5,242 nt of DNA from Thiohalobacter sp. (GTDB taxonomy: Bacteria > Pseudomonadota > Gammaproteobacteria > DSM-19610), in contig JALVCM010000028.1 in NCBI GenBank assembly GCA_027010005.1, positions 1 through 5,242 on the forward strand, read 5' to 3'. A program made the position numbers and the translations under genes. Under the pieces are notes generated by a model. That model was not told the DNA's origin, made no database searches, and was given only the letters and a program-made list of their open reading frames with translations. Below, piece by piece: positions 1-4,955 of this stretch (position 1 is the stretch's first letter; every line of letters starts with the position of its first letter).

Positions 1-64
1 CCTAACATCAACACTTGATAAGGCAAGTGCGCCTGTAGTGGGCGCAGTGCTGAATCAGTTTTGA
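1..64 (+). CDS. C-terminal end of a probable polysaccharide tyrosine autokinase (partial)
   Basis: Reading from base 2, twenty codons run to a TGA at 62-64 and end in LDKASAPVVGAVLNQF. The 'A(P)V(V)GAVLN' ending resembles the last strand of Wzc/CpsD/EpsG-type bacterial tyrosine kinases, cytoplasmic ATPases that control EPS chain length and export. The other forward frame checked (from base 1) stops at 16-18. The next gene starts 27 bases later on the same strand and encodes a Wzy-like membrane protein, which fits an EPS operon. Only about 20 residues are visible, with no Walker motif and no tyrosine-rich tail, so the identity rests on a short resemblance plus context. The existence of an open frame ending here is more secure than its name. 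Confidence 0.42.
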   Translation, partial: LTSTLDKASAPVVGAVLNQF

Positions 65-76
65 TGGGTTGACCCG

Positions 77-89
77 GCAGGTAGCCTGC
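77..89 (+). promoter_or_regulatory. Small hairpin over the weak ribosome-binding region of the Wzy-like gene
   Basis: GCAGG (77-81) and CCTGC (85-89) are perfectly complementary with a 3-base loop TAG. The left arm carries the only Shine-Dalgarno-like bases (GGCAGG, 76-81), about 10 bases before the GTG start at 92. If it forms in the mRNA it could dampen initiation. Five pairs can occur by chance, so this is a tentative call. Confidence 0.2.
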
Positions 90-91
90 GC

Positions 92-1318
92 GTGAAATCC
101 GAAAAACCCTGGTTGAAGATTGCTCTTGTCTACCTGCTTTTGTTTGTCAGCGGCAGTCAGCGGTTCATGCTGAGTTCCGACACCCTCCTGGTTGTCGCCT
201 TTTTGGGTACGTTTGTGATATGGCTGTTTTATACAGACAGGACTATAAGTAACCGTTTTGTATTGTACGTAACAGTCTTCTCGGGGTTTCTGCTGATTAT
301 TCATCTGTATACAGGCGGAAGCCTTTCGGTGACTTCGGTAGTGGCTTCGACACTGAAACTGGTTCTGGCGTATTTCATCCTGAAAATAGTAGGGCATGAG
401 TTCACGGAGACATACGTGAAAGTCGTTGTAGTACTCGCAGCGATAAGTTTATTTGGCTATCTTGTCGATTCTACCAACCTGCTTGGTACTGCCTACCGTG
501 CATTACCCTCGGTCGGCATGGGTGGCTATGAAGGTTATGAAGGCTTTCTTTATGTATTTGGTTTCAGGCACCATATCGACAGGAATAACTCGATTTTCTA
601 CGAGCCAGGCGCATACCAGATATTTCTGAATGTAGCATTATTTATGTTGCTCCTGTTAAAAACACGTTTCACTCAGAAACAACAATGGATATATATCGCG
701 ATACTTCTTTCAGCGCTGATCACGACATTTTCGACGACCGGTTTCCTTATCTTTGCTACCATGTTCGGGTTGTTTCTCATGGAGAGCACCGTTATCAGTG
801 CAAACGCAAAACTTGCCCTGGTCAGTGTGCTGGTTGCTGTAGCCCTGCTGTTCTCCGCGCAGTTCCAGGAAGTTATTTTCGCCAAGATAGAAGATTTGCT
901 GGATGTCAAGGATATTACCGATTCAAGTAACCTGAGAAGTTTTGATGCGCTAGTGGATATGGAGATATTCAGGAGGAATATCTTTGGTGTGGGATATGAC
1001 ACATACAGTAAGATGGTTAGTGCAATAGGCCTGATACGTGAAGGACAGTTTTCTTCAAACGGAATTACCATATCACTTGCGATATATGGTCTTCCGTTTA
1101 CCTTGTTCCTGTTTGGTTCCTATTTCCTGGCACTTCGCAGGCTATTAAGGGGCTTTATTCTTAGTGCCATATCTTTTGGCATGTTAATGATGTTCTTTGT
1201 TGGTGAGAGCTATTATGTTTTTTCACCTTTTTGCCTTTCTTTAATCGCAGCCGCTTTTATTTATAACGGTTCCCGGGAGAAGGAAAATGAACCGGCAGAA
1301 TCTGTCGTTACGGGATAG
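92..1318 (+). CDS. Wzy-type O-antigen/exopolysaccharide polymerase or ligase family membrane protein
   Basis: Predicted inner-membrane protein of 408 residues. Hydrophobic segments lie at about 8-20, 31-48, 55-73, 82-100, 110-125, 173-190, two within 198-230, 241-257, 324-346, 353-370 and 374-392. Hydrophilic loops lie at about 126-172 and 258-322. Family-like marks are NNSIFYEPGAY (165-175) at the end of the first large loop, FSTTGFL (213-219), and FGVGYDTYSK (298-307) in the second loop. This arrangement is typical of Wzy/O-antigen ligase proteins, which join polysaccharide repeat units on the periplasmic face from undecaprenyl carriers. Primary sequence in this family diverges strongly, so polymerase and ligase cannot be separated here. 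The start is GTG at 92: an in-frame TGA lies at 62-64 and no other good start intervenes. It is AT-richer by eye than the right half of the window, as is common for polysaccharide genes. The upstream gene ends 28 bases earlier, suggesting one operon. Confidence 0.78.
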   Translation: MKSEKPWLKIALVYLLLFVSGSQRFMLSSDTLLVVAFLGTFVIWLFYTDRTISNRFVLYVTVFSGFLLIIHLYTGGSLSVTSVVASTLKLVLAYFILKIVGHEFTETYVKVVVVLAAISLFGYLVDSTNLLGTAYRALPSVGMGGYEGYEGFLYVFGFRHHIDRNNSIFYEPGAYQIFLNVALFMLLLLKTRFTQKQQWIYIAILLSALITTFSTTGFLIFATMFGLFLMESTVISANAKLALVSVLVAVALLFSAQFQEVIFAKIEDLLDVKDITDSSNLRSFDALVDMEIFRRNIFGVGYDTYSKMVSAIGLIREGQFSSNGITISLAIYGLPFTLFLFGSYFLALRRLLRGFILSAISFGMLMMFFVGESYYVFSPFCLSLIAAAFIYNGSREKENEPAESVVTG

Positions 1319-1328
1319 CCACGGACGT

Positions 1329-2429
1329 TCAGTCACTAGACAGTTTTTCGGACAGCCTTCGCAAGCGTGCCCGGTTGATCGCCAGCCACCCGTATCCACA
1401 TTCGTATCGCTCATTCAGCATATCTGCGGAATAGCGCCCGTAACGTAATCCCCACCTGTGAATTGTCTCACTGGCAAGCTGTGCACGACAGCGTTGGTAA
1501 TAGAGGCGGCTCGTTGTGCCCGGGTGCAACCCGTGAGGCAAGGGCATCGAAAACAGTCTGTTTTCCATAAACAGATAGCTGTTCAACACCCGGCCTCTCT
1601 GTTGGGCATTCATATGTCTTTTTATCGTTTCCCAGTCAACCTGGTCGGGATGTGCGGATTGTTCTGAAGCCACCTCATGGAGTGAACGGAGCGGGATGAT
1701 TCCGTTGTCATACAGGTGGTTGATCAACTGGCTGTGAACAATATTGTGTAACACCCGGTGTGTCGGAGACAGTATTTTCATACTGGCCTCTTCTATAACC
1801 AGTGGTTCTGCTTCGGCAATGACCTGTTCTGTTGGCAGCACCCGTTCGTAGGGATATTCAGCGAGCCTGCGGTGAATTTCTAGGGTGCCATAGTCTCCGG
1901 GCCGAAACAGGGGTGGGCAATGATGGTGTTCCTCATGGTAGTCACCCTGTTTATCTTCAACAGGCTTGTAACCCGGTTTGCGCAGTGCGTCCAGAGAAGC
2001 GGTAATGTTCTCTCGCGGAACCAGGAGATCAAGATCTGTCATAACACGAGCGCCGGAGCCAGAATAGATATCGGTGACAAGGTGTTTGGCACCCTTGAGA
2101 AGGATGGGTGTGATGCCGCACTGGTTGAGTTGCCGGACAGCTTCCAGCAACTGGGCACGTAAATTCCGGTTACGTTCAACGTTCAACTGGTAAAGATCAC
2201 CAAGATAGTCCGCCAGTTCACCGGGCAAGTCATCGATAAGATGTTTGTGTTTCAGTGCCAGCCACATCGCGGGGGTCAGCAGGTAGTCGTTCGCCAGGCT
2301 GACGATATGTTCCCAGTCCGGTTGCCCGGTACGGATCTGGATACGAAGATTGTCTACGGTGTGTTCTGAAGGTTGCTCATTCCGGAGAATGCCTGCCAGG
2401 AAATCAAATGCCAGGAGTCTGGTGTTCAC
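1329..2429 (-). CDS. Nucleotidyltransferase family protein (NTP_transf_5-like)
   Basis: A 366-residue protein whose core fits the uncharacterised nucleotidyltransferase family NTP_transf_5. Visible marks are ILLKGAKHL (109-117), R128, then TDLDLLV (131-137), where D132 and D134 are the likely metal-binding pair of the polymerase-beta fold. A His-rich stretch follows (HEEHHH, 165-170, then CPPLFRPGDY), and then LEIHRRL (183-189), with E184 and H186 in the usual third acidic/His position. An N-terminal helical part (about 1-95) and an Arg-rich C-terminus flank the core. The enzyme would be expected to transfer a nucleotide or part of one to an acceptor that is unknown. The start is GTG (2429-2427) and overlaps the TGA of the upstream gene by 4 bases (GTGA), indicating translational coupling with the PqqD/HprK fusion. 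No closer start competes. Its stop lies 10 bases from the stop of the convergent Wzy-like gene. Family assignment is good; the reaction and substrate are not known. Confidence 0.82.
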   Translation of the reverse strand: MNTRLLAFDFLAGILRNEQPSEHTVDNLRIQIRTGQPDWEHIVSLANDYLLTPAMWLALKHKHLIDDLPGELADYLGDLYQLNVERNRNLRAQLLEAVRQLNQCGITPILLKGAKHLVTDIYSGSGARVMTDLDLLVPRENITASLDALRKPGYKPVEDKQGDYHEEHHHCPPLFRPGDYGTLEIHRRLAEYPYERVLPTEQVIAEAEPLVIEEASMKILSPTHRVLHNIVHSQLINHLYDNGIIPLRSLHEVASEQSAHPDQVDWETIKRHMNAQQRGRVLNSYLFMENRLFSMPLPHGLHPGTTSRLYYQRCRAQLASETIHRWGLRYGRYSADMLNERYECGYGWLAINRARLRRLSEKLSSD

Positions 2430-3622
2430 GGTAACAGGGTCCTGACATGTGTGATGGCATCATCCAGATCACTGTAGCGAAGCTCGTAACTGTCTATCCC
2501 GCCAATCCAGTCGATAATATCTGTCACGTGAGAAAGATCCAGACCACCTTTTATATCGGTCCCTGCGTCTGTCATACGGCACAGGGCATCGGCAGGTGAA
2601 ACCGGTGTCAGGGCAGGTTGTGCGCCTGCCTGGTAGGCAGGGAATAGCAGGGCCTGTACCTGGTACTGTTGTGCCATATCACGGGGAAGCTGGTGCTTTT
2701 CCGGTTGCAGGTAGCGGACTTTCTGTGTGTCAGGACGCGTGTATACCGGGAGGTTTTCGATACCCGGGTAGTACGTCTTCAGTACCTCCCATGACCCTGC
2801 CTTGATGGCAGGTGCCATGGCGATGGCCTGTACGTGGTGTGTCTGCGCTTGCAGCAATACCAGCTCGTCGGTGCAATACCCGTAACCCGAGGCGATCAAT
2901 GCGGCTGCCAGGGTGGATTTTCCGCTGCCCGGCAGGGCGGGGAACACCAGGCAGGTTTCCCCGTTGCTGACCGCAGCGGCGTGTATGGCAAGCAGGCACT
3001 TTGTTGCTGAATAGGTGCTGGACAGTACGAACCCGTGCAGTAAGGGGGCGAGCTCATCTTCCCCGGTGCAATAGCGGGTAATCCCATTTTCGCGGAGCAG
3101 GTAAAAACCACTGGCATCCTGGTATACATCCACCGTGATATCGATATTCTGTATTTCGGGTACTTCCAGGTGACCCAGCACGGATCTGGCGATATCCGCC
3201 AGGCTGGCGGAGGCGTAACGGAAGCGGAATCCTGTCCCCGGAAGCTGGTAGTACCCTTCGAGCGGGTAGTTGTCAGTGCGGGTTAACGGTTGTGGTAAAT
3301 CTGTTGGTGACGGCTCTATGTCCGTATCCGGCTGATCTGAGCCGAAGACTGTGTCTGCACCAAGAAAGCCCTGTCTTGTCCATTCAGAAAGTATCGAGTC
3401 CACATCATTTTTGACGGATTGCCTGGATAGATCAAAGGTCTCGCTCAACGCATCAATGATGTCGTCCTGTTCAAGTCCCTCTTCACAGCCGCGCCAGATG
3501 AATGCAGCGGTATTATTCAGTCGGAACAGGCGCCGGGTCTGTTCGGAGAACAGTACGATCTCATCGTCGAGCTGAAAGGAATGTGTGCTGAAGGAAACAG
3601 GAGGAAGGGGATGGTGTTTCAA
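2426..3622 (-). CDS. PqqD-like domain fused to HPr kinase-like (HprK-related A type) P-loop kinase
   Basis: A 398-residue protein with two parts. Residues about 10-88 look like a PqqD-type small winged-helix domain: a beta-rich FQLDDEIVLFSEQTRRLFRL start, the NNTAAFIW helix, then the DIIDALSETFDLS helix region and a C-terminal helix ending SEWTRQGFL. A Pro/Asp-rich linker (about 89-118) follows. Residues about 120-398 resemble HprK-related kinase: H214 in LAIHAAAVS corresponds to the conserved His before the P-loop, the Walker A is PALPGSGKST (228-237), and CTDELVLL (250-257) carries D252 in the place of the catalytic/Walker B aspartate. APAIKAGSW (270-278) also fits the family. PqqD domains bind leader peptides, and HprK-type enzymes phosphorylate serine using ATP. 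The start is TTG at 3622-3620: the frame is open back to a TAA at 3694-3692 but contains no ATG or GTG, and the next in-frame ATG is at residue 269. No clear Shine-Dalgarno precedes it. It is followed by the nucleotidyltransferase with a 4-base overlap. The kinase fold is clear; the substrate is inferred only. Confidence 0.83.
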   Translation of the reverse strand: MKHHPLPPVSFSTHSFQLDDEIVLFSEQTRRLFRLNNTAAFIWRGCEEGLEQDDIIDALSETFDLSRQSVKNDVDSILSEWTRQGFLGADTVFGSDQPDTDIEPSPTDLPQPLTRTDNYPLEGYYQLPGTGFRFRYASASLADIARSVLGHLEVPEIQNIDITVDVYQDASGFYLLRENGITRYCTGEDELAPLLHGFVLSSTYSATKCLLAIHAAAVSNGETCLVFPALPGSGKSTLAAALIASGYGYCTDELVLLQAQTHHVQAIAMAPAIKAGSWEVLKTYYPGIENLPVYTRPDTQKVRYLQPEKHQLPRDMAQQYQVQALLFPAYQAGAQPALTPVSPADALCRMTDAGTDIKGGLDLSHVTDIIDWIGGIDSYELRYSDLDDAITHVRTLLP

Positions 3623-3655
3623 ATGTTTCGGTTTTACAGGACTGGAAAGTAAAAC

Positions 3656-3690
3656 ACCTTCCTGGCCACAACCCTGTCGCCAGGCAAGGT
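3656..3690 (-). terminator. Hairpin plus T-rich stretch: candidate attenuating terminator between the small protein gene and the kinase gene
   Basis: On the plus strand ACCTTCCTGG (3656-3665) pairs with CCAGG (3680-3684) and AAGGT (3686-3690), ten pairs with one bulged base at 3685 and a 14-base loop. Read in the leftward direction of transcription, the stem begins about 30 bases after the stop of the 94-residue gene and is followed by GTTTTACTTT (toward 3646). The T-run is interrupted, so partial termination seems more likely than complete termination. This would give more message for the small protein than for the two enzymes. Confidence 0.5.
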
Positions 3691-3719
3691 ATTACTGAGC
3701 ACCGGCAGGATGTCAGTGA

Positions 3720-4004
3720 TTACCTGAAACCGCCCCTGTTTTGCGGGCCGCCGGGTACGCCACCGTGGTCATCGTTATCCAGATAACCCTTGCCATTCCT
3801 TTCGATGCCTGGCGGGAGGCAATCCGGACCATTACCCACACCATTGTTACAACCGCCCATGGCAGATCGCATCACCGCGTTGGCGCTGGGATGCATCAGC
3901 AGCATCATGGCGGGTGGGGTATACACGGCGTATTTGCCTGCTTTCTTCAGGAATGCCCTGCGGTTATTTTTAATCGATTCTTCATTGTTGTTGAGCTTTT
4001 TCAT
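3720..4004 (-). CDS. Small secreted-type protein with Tat-like leader; candidate substrate peptide of the adjacent kinase/nucleotidyltransferase pair
   Basis: A 94-residue protein. Residues 13-21 (NNRRAFLKK) match the twin-arginine pattern RRxFLK, followed by a weakly hydrophobic stretch (about 25-38, including YTPPAMMLLM) and ANA (41-43), a possible signal peptidase site. The remaining 51 residues are rich in Gly (14), Asn (6) and Pro (5). They contain two cysteines (C52, C62), VGNGPDCLPPG (56-66), an acidic LDNDD (75-79) and a GG/PGG-rich tail ending RGGFR. That part has a single serine (S47), no threonine and one tyrosine (Y74). The ATG at 4004-4002 is preceded by AAGGGG (plus 4010-4015) at 5 bases, a good ribosome-binding site, unlike the two genes downstream. 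It is first in the leftward unit. I do not recognise a named family. A Tat-exported small protein is the simple reading; a precursor modified by the next two gene products is an inference from context. An ordinary shadow frame is unlikely given the RBS, the leader and the fit to the unit. Confidence 0.72.
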   Translation of the reverse strand: MKKLNNNEESIKNNRRAFLKKAGKYAVYTPPAMMLLMHPSANAVMRSAMGGCNNGVGNGPDCLPPGIERNGKGYLDNDDHGGVPGGPQNRGGFR

Positions 4005-4025
4005 GGCTGCCCCTTATATTTAGTC

Positions 4026-4031
4026 GTTATA
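4026..4031 (-). promoter_or_regulatory. TATAAC box, alternative proximal -10 for the small protein gene
   Basis: Plus-strand GTTATA reads TATAAC leftward, 22 bases before the ATG of the 94-residue gene. No convincing -35 lies at the right distance (about 4049-4054 reads CGGGGT). It would need an activator or be a chance AT-rich match. Confidence 0.2.
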
Positions 4032-4089
4032 TTTGCCCATAGCAAGGTACCCCGGTACTCGATAGAGAATGACCCTTGTCTATGTGTCA

Positions 4090-4119
4090 AATATACGTCT
4101 ATGGCGCCTGTTCTGTCAA
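4090..4119 (-). promoter_or_regulatory. Sigma-70-like promoter for the leftward small protein/kinase/nucleotidyltransferase unit
   Basis: Read leftward, TTGACA (4119-4114) is a perfect -35, then an 18-base spacer, then TATATT (4095-4090), one base from the -10 consensus. Transcription would begin near 4083, giving a leader of about 80 bases before the ATG at 4004. A second TTGACA lies at 4090-4085 but has only a weak -10 after it (TCTATC, 4066-4061). Confidence 0.5.
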
Positions 4120-4142
4120 TATTAGGAAGGATTGATATTGAT

Positions 4143-4170
4143 GAAATCCGGTGACAAGACGAGGGATTTC
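4143..4170. repeat. 7-bp inverted repeat in the divergent regulatory region
   Basis: GAAATCC (4143-4149) is the exact reverse complement of GGATTTC (4164-4170), separated by 14 bases. It lies upstream of the TATAAT box of the rightward gene, in the place where an activator might bind. No T-run follows on either strand, so it is not a terminator. No known operator is recognised. Confidence 0.3.
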
Positions 4171-4192
4171 CAAATTGCGCCGAAAAAAAACG

Positions 4193-4198
4193 TATAAT
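4193..4198 (+). promoter_or_regulatory. TATAAT -10 box for the rightward TPR-like/RNase D genes
   Basis: A perfect TATAAT lies 48 bases before the ATG at 4247 and just after a run of eight A (4183-4190). No good -35 stands at 16-18 bases: TTGCGC (4175-4180) is only 12 away and TTTCCA (4167-4172) is 20 away. The promoter may be weak or activator-dependent. Transcription would start at about 4205, putting the palindrome at 4219-4236 inside the early transcript. Confidence 0.45.
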
Positions 4199-4218
4199 GT
4201 TTTCTTTTGGCCATCAAG

Positions 4219-4236
4219 TGTCAGATATATCTGACA
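4219..4236. promoter_or_regulatory. Perfect 18-bp palindrome, candidate operator
   Basis: TGTCAGATATATCTGACA equals its own reverse complement over all 18 bases. It sits between the TATAAT box (4193-4198) and the ATG at 4247, a classic place for a dimeric repressor. A related left half, TGTCAAATATA, occurs at 4085-4095 with one difference in 11 bases. A shorter TGTCAATAT lies at 4114-4122. I do not recognise the regulator. As RNA it could also fold into a hairpin close to the start codon. Confidence 0.5.
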
Positions 4237-4246
4237 AATTCAATTT

Positions 4247-4948
4247 ATGAGTCATTCTTCCAGTAATATTCAGAGTGCTATTAAGGGCATTGACCAGAGT
4301 GAATCCATTCAGGAGATTCGCGAAGTACTGGCAGCAGCGCAAAAGCGGCTCCGGACCATGCCGGACGACAGCATTCCTGTTGACCGTGCCCGCGCCCTGC
4401 TGGATGTCGCAGAACCGTTGCTCGGGCTGGGCCTGGGCGATGAGGCCTGGCAGTACGCCCGCGAGGCTTTCAGTGTCTTTGTCGATTACGAACACTGGCA
4501 GGATGCGGTTGAAACGGCCGACATTCTTTACCAGTGTGAACAGAAGGATTCGATCAGTGCGCTGGGGCAGGGTATCTGGCTGGCGGTCACTTACCCGGTC
4601 AAGGCACAGTCCACGGTGACCCTGCTCAACCACGTGATCGATGAAACACCGGCCGATTCGGACGGTGCCGCTGTCGCCGCGATGGTGGCGCACTATATTG
4701 TCGACTTGCGCACCGAGGGTGAGGAAAAGAAAAGTCTCGGCTTTCTGACCACCCAGATGATTGCACGTGTTGCCAAACGCCAGCGCGGTATCGAAGACCA
4801 GGAAACCCTGAATACGTGGATCGAGATGTACCAGCTCAATGATATTCCCGAGCTGTTCAAGCGCCTGGGGCTTATCGTGGATGTGCTGGTCGGCGAGACC
4901 TGGTGGTTTGACCGCGATGCCCTGCGGGCAAAGCTGCCGGTCAATTGA
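4247..4948 (+). CDS. TPR-like helical protein of unknown function, upstream of RNase D
   Basis: A 233-residue, apparently all-helical cytoplasmic protein with no signal peptide or membrane segment. Residues about 46-96 look like tetratricopeptide-type helices: the pattern ARALLDVAEPLLGLGLGDEAW, then YAREAFSVF, and then a following helix with W84 and A87. The middle (about 101-155) has further amphipathic helices, and 156-182 is rich in Glu, Lys and Arg. The C-terminus contains GETWWFDRDALRAKLP. TPR-like folds usually mediate protein contacts; no catalytic motif is seen. I do not recognise the family. The ATG at 4247 is preceded by AAATTCAATTT without a Shine-Dalgarno, and the next in-frame ATG is at residue 38, so 4247 is preferred on length only. 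The gene ends 7 bases before the RNase D start, implying one transcript. A long open frame on the opposite strand is a shadow of this gene. Confidence 0.72.
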   Translation: MSHSSSNIQSAIKGIDQSESIQEIREVLAAAQKRLRTMPDDSIPVDRARALLDVAEPLLGLGLGDEAWQYAREAFSVFVDYEHWQDAVETADILYQCEQKDSISALGQGIWLAVTYPVKAQSTVTLLNHVIDETPADSDGAAVAAMVAHYIVDLRTEGEEKKSLGFLTTQMIARVAKRQRGIEDQETLNTWIEMYQLNDIPELFKRLGLIVDVLVGETWWFDRDALRAKLPVN

Positions 4949-4955
4949 TTTACGC

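Noticed and set aside
8..397. Open frame of 129 codons on the minus strand
   Set aside because: It lies antisense to the kinase tail and the Wzy-like gene, has a low-complexity Gln/His/Lys-rich translation and shows no supporting RBS or domain.
3720..4004. Reading the small protein as a lasso peptide precursor
   Set aside because: No lasso cyclase (asparagine synthetase-like) or B2 transglutaminase-like protease gene is present in the window, and no typical core with a ring-forming Gly1 and Asp/Glu at 7-9 after a clear leader site can be defined.
4047..4058. GTACC-CC-GGTAC inverted repeat
   Set aside because: Arms are only 5 bp and GTAC is self-complementary, so the symmetry is weak evidence for a binding site.
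3741..4154. Open frame of 137 codons on the plus strand over the small protein gene
   Set aside because: The opposite strand holds a good RBS, a Tat-like leader and operon context. This frame spans the intergenic promoter region and resembles nothing known.
4219..4236. LexA (SOS) box
   Set aside because: LexA boxes in gammaproteobacteria need CTG-N10-CAG. This palindrome is TGTCAG...CTGACA and lacks that arrangement.
4005..4246. Sigma-54 promoter in the divergent region
   Set aside because: TGGCGCC at 4102-4108 resembles a -24 element, but the matching TTGC -12 element is absent at the correct distance, and no match was seen on the other strand.
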